A model generated the notes under the pieces. It ran no database searches. It worked only from the letters and a program-made list of their open reading frames with translations, and had not been told where the DNA came from. Positions 24,269-34,085 of a DNA stretch of 64,000 bases are shown piece after piece (the stretch's first letter is position 1; each line of letters opens with the position of its first letter). A program made the position numbers and the translations under genes. The DNA comes from Anastrepha obliqua. Its lineage: Eukaryota; Arthropoda; Insecta; Diptera; Tephritidae. The stretch lies in contig NC_072893.1 in NCBI RefSeq assembly GCF_027943255.1, forward strand, positions 62,838,001-62,902,000, read 5' to 3'.

Positions 24269-24454
24269 CTAACGACTGAACGATGGAGAGTAAGAATACG
24301 TGTGATCAATTGATCTATGGGATGGACAGCACTGCTTTAGAGCCACTTCGCGTTTCAAAATTTGGTGCACACGTTGTCTAGTGATGAACAAATCTAATTC
24401 CATTTTTATTTGACCGCAACTCATGGCGTTAGTAGTGGCAAAATCAAGTTTCAA
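24269..24454 (-). mobile_element. Tc1-like helix-turn-helix relic
   Basis: Minus strand reads SCGQIKMELDLFITRQRVHQ followed by ILKREV, matching the second helix-turn-helix of Tc1-like transposases (SxxxIxxELxLxVSxxTVxRxLxE). It lies upstream, in the same orientation, of the Tc1-like catalytic relic at 23230-23640. The two could be one element split by the hAT piece. Confidence 0.55.
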
Positions 24455-24511
24455 TGCTCGTAATTGAGTACTTTTCTCTAATAATCCATTTTATGTTGAA
24501 GTTAAAGATCT

Positions 24512-24843
24512 TTTTTATACTTTTTTTTTATAATTGACGCTCACACCCTTTTTGGGTGTTTGGCCGAGCTCTTCCTCCTATTTGTGGTGTGCGTCTTGAA
24601 GTTGTTTCACAAATGGAGGGACCTACAGTTTCAAGCCGACTCCGAACGGCAGATATTTTTTTGATAAGGAGGTTTTTCGTGGCAGAAATACACTCGGAGG
24701 TTTGCCATTGCCTGCCGAGGGGCGACTGCTATTAGAAAAATGTTTCTCTTAATTTTGGTGTTTCACCGAGATTCGAACCGACGTTCTCTCTGTGAATTCC
24801 GAATTGTAGTCACGCACCAACGCATTCGGCTACGGCGGCCGCC
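24512..24843 (-). mobile_element. Full-length tRNA-derived SINE with target duplication
   Basis: Flanked by AAAGATCT at 24504-24511 and 24844-24851, an 8 bp target-site duplication. On the minus strand it begins GGCGGCCGCCGTAGCCGAAT, with the A box in TAGCCGAATGCGTTGG and the B box in GGTTCGAATCTCGG. The body contains GCAGGCAATGGCAAACCTCC, AGTCGGCTTGAAACTGTAGG and CCACAAATAGGAGGAAGAGC. It ends AATTATAAAAAAAA. 332 bases; the best reference copy of the family here. Confidence 0.92.
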
Positions 24844-25014
24844 AAAGATCTAATTACCTAAATTTCGACTTTCTTACAAGAGAACTGGAAGAAGTATTGA
24901 GCCTTATTTTGCAAGGTATCTGACTTAACACTCATTGAGTCTTATTACTTCTCAACACAAAATTTTTATGTAACCCTGTAAATCTAGGCAGTAAGGTTAT
25001 TACCATTGATTTAA

Positions 25015-25830
25015 GGGGTTAGAATAGTCAGAGGCCCGAAAAAATAATGATTTTCAATAAATGTTTTTTGCTAGTCAATTGCTTTATTTTACAAAAATGA
25101 AAACATAGCATTAATACATAAAGTTTCGACTCGACTATAACAAAATTAAAAAAAAAAACATTAATAATTCTAAAAGTTATCGCTGTTTGTGTGGAGCCGG
25201 TGTCTCCGGAAGTCCCTTGCGGTGATCATCACAAGTCCTTGGAGATTCATTTAAAATCAATCGGACAAGATAAATTGGTTTTATAAATAGATAATCTTTT
25301 TCAAAATTAACAACACCGTCATTTAATTGTTAAAAAAAAATCGAAAGGTAGAAATTCGATCAGGCACGAGTTTTTTATGTTTTTTTAAAAGCAGTATAAA
25401 TTTTATTGAAATCCACCAAGCGGTTTTTAAGTTACAATAATCACCAGTTCAAAAAACATAGTTTTGAGAAAAACTATTTAATGTTTTACTATCGATTTAT
25501 ATAATTACTTACATTGTTTCATTACTTACACTGTGTCATCTATTCCTGAGCCATATACAAGTTCTTCAGCCGTCATAGCAACTTCCAAAATATCGGTTTG
25601 CTATTGCATAAGTAGCGTTCTACCTTCTCGAGTGTTGTCGTTAGCGCGTTTGCGAGAAGTCGGTTGCTTGCAGCTGCTGCTCCGGAGCGCCCGAGCGCCC
25701 TTTGTTAATTGTTGAATAACTCGAAAAGTATTTGTTGGATTCACTTCAAATTGTCACAAAATATTTTTAAGATACTATACTTGCAAACAAACCATCCAAT
25801 TTTTTGGAAATGCTGACTACCCCTAATCCC
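25015..25830. mobile_element. TTAA-type non-autonomous TIR element (copy B)
   Basis: Left end TTAA (25011-25014) then GGGGTTAGAATAGTCAG. Right end, read inward, GGGATTAGGGGTAGTCAG; the flanking tetramer there is TGAA/TTCA, a mutated TTAA. The interior (816 bases) lacks a transposase. It contains GTTTTGAGAAAAAC (near 25461), a core also present in copies C and D. Confidence 0.5.
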
Positions 25831-26499
25831 TGAACTAAAAACAAAAAAGAAATCAAGAAATGAACAAATTATGAGTGTGTCGTTTGATCCGCCCATTATT
25901 GACAGGCACACAACCGGTACGCGCGATTATACCATAATTTTATGGAACTTTCAAAAAATATGCGACTTATTACTTTTTCGATTCAGTATTTCACTAATTT
26001 AGCTATTTCACCAACTCTCATGCAGTTTTGTAGGATGCCTTGAAAGGGGAGAGTTCTGCAGCTTAACGAGAAAATATTCTATATGGACGAATCATTTCAC
26101 AATCTACATATATGTTCTCTTATTTTATATTGCATAGCAAAAGCTCATTATTTTGAATCGAAATAAATTATTCAAGTTCTTAGAAGAACAGGTTACAGTT
26201 TTCGCAGTATTTTAAGCAGTTCATTAATGTGGCAAAAATTTTGAAGCTCTCTCAATAAGCTAATACTCCTAAAAAAATAAAATTTTTAAGGGTTTAAGGA
26301 TATTTTTTACAGATTTCTTTACTTGAAAATTTCACACTTAGTGATATCCCAGAACGAATATCATCTGGCTACTGAGTTCTTATGGATACTTGCCTTTGGC
26401 TTAACTCTCAAACACATTTTAAGCCACGAAGTTTAAAACAAGGCTCCCTTTGCATACTAAATTATCTCGCAATTTTAAGCAACTCTGTAGTAGGGTTCC
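25831..26499. other. AT-rich non-coding DNA
   Basis: Nothing recognised. Confidence 0.4.
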
Positions 26500-27165
26500 A
26501 AATTCAGTGACCCTTACACTCTTAAATTATTATACACGTCTTTCGTTCGTTCAAATTTGGCATACGTAGCTTTCATTTGAAGACCAAGCCTTAAAATCTT
26601 CAGAAACAGATTTGCACAGATCCAAAAAAATGTTTCTTAAATACGTCCTGAACCAATTCGTACATATCAGTATTGTTTGCTCTTGATTAACGTAAAACCT
26701 ACTCTGCCTATGCCCTGCACTTAGCACAACTCGAATAAACTGATTACATTCTGCATCATTTTCAACATTAGAAAGTGTGGCAGATCAAAAAATTAGCAGC
26801 CTACTTAAACTATCCAAACTGTAGATTAAAGCAAAAATATAAGATAAACTCTCCATAATAACACTTGGTATCACTATGGATCAATTTCTGGTCTATGTGC
26901 GGTCTAGAGGATCAACCAAGTCTAACCTATCATAAAGCCTTTGGAAGTAAGAAGATCACTCCTCGTGCTTTCATTTATTTATAGCCTAACCAATGGCAGC
27001 ATTAACTGCTCATTTCTTTGGAAAGAACTAATTTCATTATACTACAGTGTAATCTTCGTAGCTCTTTACCTTTCTATGGGGCTAAATGTGAAATTGAGTA
27101 TTCACGTAATGCTCGTCTTGTTCGAGCCCTAAGTAAATTCAAACCAGGTTTTTCATCTCCGAAGC
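26500..27165 (+). mobile_element. Decayed LINE reverse transcriptase C-terminal relic
   Basis: Plus strand reads SFVRSNLAYVAFI, then RNRFAQIQKNVS and, in other frames, FLKYVLNQF. Near 26941-27120 it reads RRSLLVLSFIYSLTNGSINC. The pattern SLVRSxLEYxxxxW..NRIExIQKxFLxYxL..RRxxxxxxFxxxLxxGxIxC is the post-catalytic region of Jockey/CR1-type LINE polymerases. Multiple stops and frameshifts show long decay. Ends are not defined. Confidence 0.45.
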
Positions 27166-27177
27166 GTATATTTTTAA

Positions 27178-29700
27178 TTAGGTTAGGTTAGGTTTGGCAG
27201 CCGCATCGCACAGAGAGACAACGCTGCAAGTCGAGACCACGAAATGGGTCCGTTGTGGGCCGCGGGGGCTGGGCTACATTTCCCTCTCCATATTGAACCA
27301 TCCTGAGCTTTTGACAAAGCGTAAAAGGTTGTTGATACCTAAAGTATATAGAGGATGGGCCATATAGCGATTACTTTTTGAACCACCTATTTTTTCGAGA
27401 ATGGTAATACAAATGACATGTCAAATGTGTTCATAATTTACTTAAAGGTTTGACATTTACGAAATGGGACGCTATACGCTTGAACAAAATTGGGAAATAT
27501 TGAAAACCTATTTCCAAAGTGGTGAGTCTTCTTCTTTTCTGATTTTCACATCGGTCACTACGTCAATAAGCAAAATTGTCGGGTTTGGGGCTCAGAAAAT
27601 CCACACGTTACTGTAGAGAAGCAAATGCATCCACAACGAGTCACTGTTTGGTGCGCTTTTTGGTCTGGCGGCATCATCGGGCCATTTTTTTTTTTTTTCA
27701 AAAATGAGCGAGGAGCCGCTGTTACAGTAAATGGCGAGCGTTTCCGTGAGGAGTTTTTGCTTCCAAAAATAGAAGAGGATGACATGGACAACATTTGGTT
27801 TCAACAGGATGGTGCAACTTGTCACACTGCCAAAGTTACACTCGATCTTTTGGCTACCGTTTCTGTATTCCAATATCAATTGGCCGCCTCGGAGCTGTGA
27901 TTTAAGCCCGTTGGACTATTTTTTGCGGAGAGCCGTTAAAGACAAATGCTATGCGAACCATCCAGAGATGATTGATGCTTTAAAACGAAATCGAAGTTGC
28001 CATTCCTGAAATTGGACCCAAACAATCGAAAATGTGCTTAAAAATTGGGTTGATCGAATGGCCGACTGTAAAGCCAGTCGTGGCAGTCATTTGAACGATA
28101 TAATTTTTTATTCATAAATGACAATGTTCAGTCTTCAAAATAAAAAAAAGTTGAAAAAATATTGATTAGTTTTTTTTTATAGCCGATTTAGAAAGCAAAT
28201 TTCACATGGCCCACCCTATAGATTATCTATATTCGTTAAGAACTAATATCTTAAAAAACGGTTCCTGCTTCTGGCTAGAGCTGGGCATGTGCAAAAAAGG
28301 TGTTGAATTGTTTCCAATTCCTCCTCATTTCTGCAGCTACGCCAGAAATCATGCGTGTAAACGCCTAATCTCTGTGCATGATTTCCTATTAGACAATGTC
28401 CTGTGAGAGCCCCTACTAAGGTCCTGATTTGAAGTCTATTCAGTTGTATAATACTCTTGTACAGACGTAAATTTAGCCTTGGCCATGTTTGCCTAGCAAT
28501 TTCACAGGTGTTAACGCCAACCCATATTTGATTTGCAGAACTGATTAATGCGTCCTTAATGAGAAGCTTACAAGTTGCGAGAGGTATCTCCATAAAATTA
28601 CTTATGTCTGGCATACAGGTACCTTCTCTTGCAAGTTGGTCTGCCCTACAGTTCCCTGGTATATCTCTGTGGCCTGGGACCCAGCATAAGATTATACGAT
28701 ATTGTTTGGCCATCTCATTTAGAGATTGGCGACAACGTGAGACACTCCTTGATGTTGTTTGGAATGCATCCAGGGCTCGTAGGGCAGCTTAGCTGGTGAT
28801 AGAATGCAGATATCCGTTGATGATATTCTGTTTATCTTTAACCATTTTAAGGCTTCATGAATAACGTTTATTTCGGCTTGAAAAACACTACTACACGATC
28901 CGGCAGTTTAATGGATTCACTAATAGAAAGCTCTTCATAAAATAACCGTGATCCTATACCGGTGTCCATTTTAGATCCGTCCGTATAGATCTTAACGGGT
29001 GTGTTGGGTGTTGGATCTTCCTTTTCATTAGGAAATTCTTTTTGAAGCAAAGAATGGGAGGGTGATAATCACAGTCACTGGGTATATCCGGGTAGGAGTC
29101 TAAGATGTTTGAATGTCCATGTGTCACAGTCTTCCATTGTGAGCTCGCTATGACCCTTAAAGCGGAGCAGGCCGCTGAGTATTTGCAGAAGAGATCTAGG
29201 GGTAGCAGATGAAGTATGATGTCCAAAGCCATGGATCGTGTGGTTTTAATGACGCCACTCTCTGCACCTTATTCAATAAATTAGAGTAGGTTTTTTTCTG
29301 CATAGCCCATCACCAGACAACATTTCCATATAGAAGAATGGGTCTGACGACAGCAATGTAAAGCCAATGAGCAACCTTAGGTTTTTGTTTCCCAGGTCTT
29401 ACCTAAAGCTCTCTTACAGGCATAAAAAGCTAGGTTCGCTTTCCTGACTCTTTCCAAGATGTTTGAATTCAAAGTCAGTTTCCTATCTATGTTTAGTCTT
29501 AAGTACTTGGTTTCTTCCGAAATCACAAGAGCTTCCCCATTGAGCATAATTGGACTTAACTGAGAGATTTTGTATTTCCTAGTGAACAATATGAGTTGTG
29601 TTTTGTCTGGGTTGACGCCTAGACCACACTTTTCTGCCCACCTAGAAAGTATATCTAGAGCATTTTGTATTAGGTCTCTTAATGTAGATACAGAATTTCA
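27178..29700 (-). mobile_element. RNase H LINE, C-terminal third, split by a DNA transposon
   Basis: The longest RNase H LINE piece here. Minus-strand order: the reverse transcriptase thumb (ILSRWAEKCGLGVNPDKTQL, LFTRKYKI, about 29570-29690); PILLYGNVVW (about 29330); the RNase H start KIYTDGSKMDTGIGSRLF (first Asp, about 28980); QAEINVIHEALKWL (Glu, about 28860); WVPGHRDIPGNCRADQLARE (last Asp, about 28650); GHCLIGNHAQRLG and SCRNEEELETIQHLFCTCPA (about 28320). The final codons (INNLLRFVKSSGWF) and a 3' end reading AACCTAACCTAA are at 27178-27345, beyond an inserted Tc3-like element. Several frameshifts; truncated in the polymerase domain. Confidence 0.85.
27351..28216 (+). mobile_element. 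Internally deleted Tc3-like element
   Basis: TIRs: left TATAGAGGATGGGCCATATA, right (read inward) TATAGGGTGGGCCATGTGAA. The transposase start MGRYTLEQNWEILKTYFQSG (from about 27462) is joined directly to DFHIGHYVNKQNCRVWGSEN, losing the DNA-binding domains and the first catalytic Asp. Then come VTVWCAFWSGGIIGPFFF and FQQDGATCHTAK (second Asp), and in shifted frames CDLSPLDYFL and KDKCYANHPEMIDALK. These blocks mark an IS630/Tc1/mariner group transposase annotated as Tc3-like in insects. It is non-autonomous and sits in the 3' end of the LINE at 27178-29700. Confidence 0.8.
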
Positions 29701-29889
29701 ATTACTAAGTATTCTATTTTTTAGGTATTTAAATCATGGTTGGTAGATATTCTCCTTTTCATTGTAATTGGCCTGTAAGAATCCTAGATTCATAGACTAA
29801 ATAATAATAATAATGAAAGTTCCCACAATAAAAAGGGTTACTTTCAAGCTCTAATTGCTTGATTTTGCCTATCATTTTTTTCCGATATA

Positions 29890-30127
29890 CAAGGTGGCAT
29901 AAAATAAATCATCAATTTGTTTTTTTAAATAACTTTTTACTAAATAAAAAAAATTTATTTGGGTGATGGCAGTCTTTCTTTTGATCTCTACGCCTTCCAT
30001 TGCTTGCCTATTTACTTATTTATACTACAACTGTCTAGTTCACAAGCATCGAATATGTTTGACGCACGATGCCATATTGCAGAAATTACAAATCTTCCGA
30101 TAGAGTGATTAATTTGGCGCCATTTTG
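29890..30127 (+). mobile_element. MITE, CAAGGTGGC family
   Basis: 238 bases flanked by TA (29888-29889 and 30128-30129). Left end CAAGGTGGCATAAAATAAAT, right end read inward CAAAATGGCGCCAAATTAAT. The interior shares TTCACAAGCATCGAATATG and AATCTTCCGATAGAGTGATT with the copy at 62763. No coding capacity. Confidence 0.75.
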
Positions 30128-31689
30128 TATTTGACTGATCAAAAGTGACTAATTTCCTTTGTTCTTCCTCATCAATATGTCCAAAATACCAAGATCATAA
30201 CCGCAAGCGCTTAAGGGCGATATAATTAAAAGAAAAATTGTTCCACCCCTACTTACTAATACATCTTCACCGCAACTGCACTGCCAATTTGACGTCACAA
30301 TTGTTGAACTTGCATTCACACTCCCTCATCACATATATACACTCTTGCATGCATCTTAGCATTATAGTTGTTGCTTTCATCGCTAATATCACTGGTTTAG
30401 CTATTGTCTTCATTAGAGCTCCCGTTTACTTATCCCTACAATACTCGCACTTTCATTTGTGCACGGTTGCTACCTAATGACTGCTCATATAAGCATTATT
30501 GTTTTGGACTCTTCTCTCTCATTGCATTTTCACCTGTGTTGTAGAACAATAGCAGCGTTCTAACAGTGCGTGCCAATGCCAGTTAATATAGGAGACCAAG
30601 CAATAGGCAATATAATGAAAGAAAAAAAAACTCTTTCAAAGGATACCTTACTCAAGCACACACTACAGCCATTAACTTTGAGAGATAAAATTTCAAAGTC
30701 GGTTAATCGATAGAAAAATCCTCAGTTATGAATGAATAAAAACATAAATTTCCTAGCGTTTTGAATTTCAACAAATATAAGCGTACAATCAAAGCACAAA
30801 GGAACATGCCATGTGACATGGACGGAAAGAAAAACGAAAGAAAAAAATGGTTTCAACCCCTTTTGTGATTTCCATTCTTTCTTTCTCCGTGTATTTTACA
30901 TTAACTGCTTTCTTGGCACATAATTGCGCAATACACATAAAAGAGTAAATAGCTGTACAACAAAGCAACGAGCAAGCAAAATACAAACAACGGACCAACA
31001 GACAACACCACGTCGTATGCGCAATATGTTAATACAGCACTGTGTGTGTGTGTATGCCATGCATGACATGCAATGAGTTTCGTAGCCACATACATATGTA
31101 CACAAGTGTGTATTTCGGTTAGCGTTTGCCTGTTGCCGTTATTTGTTTTGACAACACATGTGAACATACTGAACAACATATCCTCGTATGTATTCATAAA
31201 TGGGCAGGCACATAAAAGAAAATGTGAATGTTAACGTAGACACATGGCTGACATTTGTTGTGCGTTTTTCTCATGCAAATTTTTGATGATTTGTAAGTGC
31301 CAGTGAAAGTGGCACGATGTAGATAGACACAATATGGCAAAGGAATGCGGAACAAGAATGTGACGATTTTCTAAAAAAGAAGGAAGAAAAAAATTATTTT
31401 TTTATTTAAAGCCTTTTTTCCTGGAATACAAGTGTCTTCATCTTTTAATAAATGTCAATTGTGCACAGTTTTGTTAATACTGAACTGACATTCTGTTGCG
31501 AAGTACACTCAAACTTTTTGCCATAAGCTCAGGCTAAAAATAAAAAATATTACCGGAGCATGAAACGGCATTTGAGAGCGAAAAATCATCAAAAAATACC
31601 AGATTTGTAGAAAAAAATACAGAATTTGCACTAGCTTAAATATTGCCTTTTACTAGCAGTTAATACTGAGTTTGCACTACCAAAAGGAT
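30128..31689. other. AT-rich non-coding DNA
   Basis: No exon or element recognised. A TG microsatellite lies near 31040-31055. Confidence 0.45.
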
Positions 31690-32800
31690 TCACAGTTACC
31701 TTTCCTGACAGAAACGAGTGGAAAACAAACCAAAATGGATGAATTATGATTCAAAAAATGGTACACTGATGGATCAAAAACACCTTATAGTGTAGGAGCA
31801 GGAGTAGTGTGGCCTGGAATCCACAAATCATTCACTCTCACCAGGAACACCACCATCTTCCAAGCGGAACTATACGCAATAATGGAAGGAGCAAACCACA
31901 AGAGAGTAAAGAGTAGAATACTCTCGGACAGCCAATCAGTTCTAAAAGCTTTAGATAGCTATACCTGCAACTCAAAAACTCTCCTAGAATGCCACAAGGC
32001 ACTCAATAACCTGGCATCCAAAAACAATGTCTCATTAATGTGGGTACCAGGACATGAGGCATATGATGGCAACGAAAAAGCAGACTTTCAAACCAAAAAA
32101 GGGGCAGATGTAAATTTCATCGGACCTAGTCCCATGTTTGGATTTAACAAAAACAGCCTAAATCAAAAAGTAAAATACTGGGCTAGAACTCTAATAAATC
32201 ACCATTGGAACAACGTAGAGGGTCTTAGACACTCCAAAGAGTTCTTAAGTTTCAATGCTAAAAGAGCTAACATGGCCCTCACGTTAAACAAAAGGAGCAT
32301 TCGCACTCTCACAGGCGCCCTCACGGGTCACTTTAAGTGCAACAAACACTTACATAAATTGGGCATAACTAGCGCAGGGAAGAAAAGATTCAGCGGCTAC
32401 GTTGGCTGGTTCATGTCGTCCGAATGGATATAAACGCTCCGGCTCTGAAAGTATTCGATGCGGTACCAGCTAATGGTAGTAGAGGAAGAGGAAGGCCTCC
32501 TCTGCGTTGGAAAGATCAGGTGGAGAAGGACTTGGCTTCACTTGGTGTGTCCAATTGGCGCCGGTTAGTACGAGAAAGACACGATTGGCCGATTGGCAGA
32601 TTTTGCTGCGAAGATGAGGAGTCTATAAAACATCTCATCATCGAATATCCGGGGTTGACGCATAGAAGGAAAAAGTTTTTAAACAAGTTCATGCTTGTAG
32701 ATGAAGGCCTACAATCACTCCCTCAGAAGGAGCTGGTACAATTCATAAGCATACTTAACAGTCAATAGACAGCATAGGGTGCACATCGCAGGGGAATGTT
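31690..32800 (+). mobile_element. Young RNase H LINE fragment carrying a patch insertion
   Basis: Encodes an RNase H domain with all expected acidic positions: WYTDGSKTPYSVGAG (31765), FQAELYAIMEGA (31858), LSDSQSVLKAL (31921), WVPGHEAYDGNEKADFQ (32040). GALTGHFKCNKHLHKLGITS, then FCCEDEESIKHLI (from about 32598) and a stop at 32766-32768 follow. One in-frame TGA at about 31747 is the only nonsense change noted upstream of the patch. The frame is broken only by the 207-base insert at 32391-32597; removing it restores an open frame. 5'-truncated at about 31690. Confidence 0.85.
32391..32597 (+). mobile_element. 207 bp patch of RTE-like LINE inside the RNase H LINE
   Basis: From CAGCGGCTACGTTGGCTGGT to GATTGGC, it matches by eye the internal C-terminal coding region of the RTE-like LINE at 47547-47745 (ALKVFDAVPA, GRPPLRWKDQVEKDLASLGV, SNWRRLVRERHDW). 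It has neither the 5' part nor the AAG tail of that LINE. AGATT lies on both sides (32386-32390 and 32598-32602), and the last 8 bases CGATTGGC are doubled (32582-32589, 32590-32597). Confidence 0.85.
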
Positions 32801-33196
32801 AATCTAAGAATTCAAAAAGAGGTGCTCCTGAAATATGCAAAAATTGTAAAAGAAATGAGAACATAAATTCGAAACACTCTAAACTAACTTGGTCATAATT
32901 TGGTATTTTCAAAATTATGAAAGGCAAAATTATATGGAATTAAAAATATGGGTATTAGAATTTTTTAAAGTACTGTAAAAAAAAAAATGTTTCAATGAAT
33001 AAACTGGTGTTTTTTTTTTTAACTCTCAAAAAGGTGTGAAAATAATTGGCAATTGAACCTATATATATGCTAAAATATATATGTGCATATGAAAAATAAA
33101 TAGAAAATGTTGTTGTACAGAAATTTTAAATGTATTATTACGCAATAAATAATTTTATCGAATAGAATTTGCTTTCTTTTTCACTTTTTTTATTAA
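32801..33196. other. AT-rich non-coding DNA
   Basis: No element recognised. Confidence 0.4.
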
Positions 33197-33906
33197 GGTA
33201 GTAGTCTGGTAAATTACACGTTTTTTGAGGCCATGTTTGTGACATTTTTTGGAAGGGAAAATAAAATTCAATCGGTTTGATTTTCTGATATGTTATTAAA
33301 GGTATCAGAAGATGTACAACAAAATTTTTTTTTTTTTTTTTTAATGTTTTGATACTATTTTTGTACACTGCAGCAAGCGGCAAAAAAAAGATTTACAGTG
33401 GCTAGCCGGCGTGATTTCGTCACTTGTGGTCATCTGAAATAGAAAAAACAAATTGCTTATTAATGCTTGTCGTTCTGTTGGGTAGTAAGATCAAATGATT
33501 TTGAGAAAAAATAACAAAATGGCGGACTTCGTAAAAAAATTGCCTTTTTTTAAATTGGAAATCGGACTAAAAAATGGAAAGTTAGGGACGAAATAAATTA
33601 AATCTACTACCCGCCAGAACTATTGATGTGTAGAAAAACATATCTCAATTTCAGCTCAATCCGTTAGATAGAAAATTTGTTTTCACGACGACCATCCGGA
33701 AAAACGTTGTTTTGAGAAAAACGCGTTTAAAGTTTTAGCAATTGTGCCGCGAAAGTACGAGCCGCTCTCATGTATGTGCTATAATTTCGTCAATATTTCG
33801 AATTTCGGTCTAAAATTTGTACAGTATATTATCAATATATCGCACTTTCAAAATATGTAAAAAACCGAAATTCGAAATTTTCAAAATAAGTTACCAGACT
33901 ACTACC
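33197..33906. mobile_element. TTAA-flanked non-autonomous TIR element (copy C)
   Basis: TTAA at 33193-33196 and 33907-33910. Perfect 16 bp TIR GGTAGTAGTCTGGTAA (33197-33212 and, inverted, 33891-33906). The 710-base interior has no transposase. It contains TTTTGAGAAAAACGCGTTTA (about 33715), shared in inverse orientation with copy D. The right-hand TTAA belongs to the tail of the SINE at 33907. Confidence 0.85.
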
Positions 33907-34085
33907 TTAATTGGCGCTTACACCCTGTGTTGGGTGTTGACCCAGGTGCTGCTTCAATTTGTGGCAAGGTGCATCTTTAAGTTTTTCCCACAAATGGAGT
34001 GTCCTACAGTTTTATCAATTTTTATTTCATTTAAATAATTAATTAATTTTTCACTGCACCTCCGAATTATAGTCTTGCACCAAAA
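33907..34085 (-). mobile_element. Decayed SINE, tail interrupted by a TTAA element
   Basis: Minus-strand SINE remnants: TAATTGGCGCTTACACCCTG, AATTTGTGGCAAGGTGCATC and CACAAATGGAGTGTCCTACA (as read on the plus strand). The middle is deleted and a trace of the head (CCGAATTATAGTCTTGCACC) remains near 34063. Confidence 0.65.

Noticed and set aside
24769..24843. tRNA gene on the minus strand (A- and B-box-like sequences)
   Set aside because: It is the head of a SINE: no complete cloverleaf is evident, and body, tail and target duplication follow.
27180..27200. TTAGG telomere-like repeats
   Set aside because: The GTTAGGTTAGG runs here and near 43014 coincide with the 3' ends of RNase H LINE copies, so they are LINE tails and not telomeric arrays.
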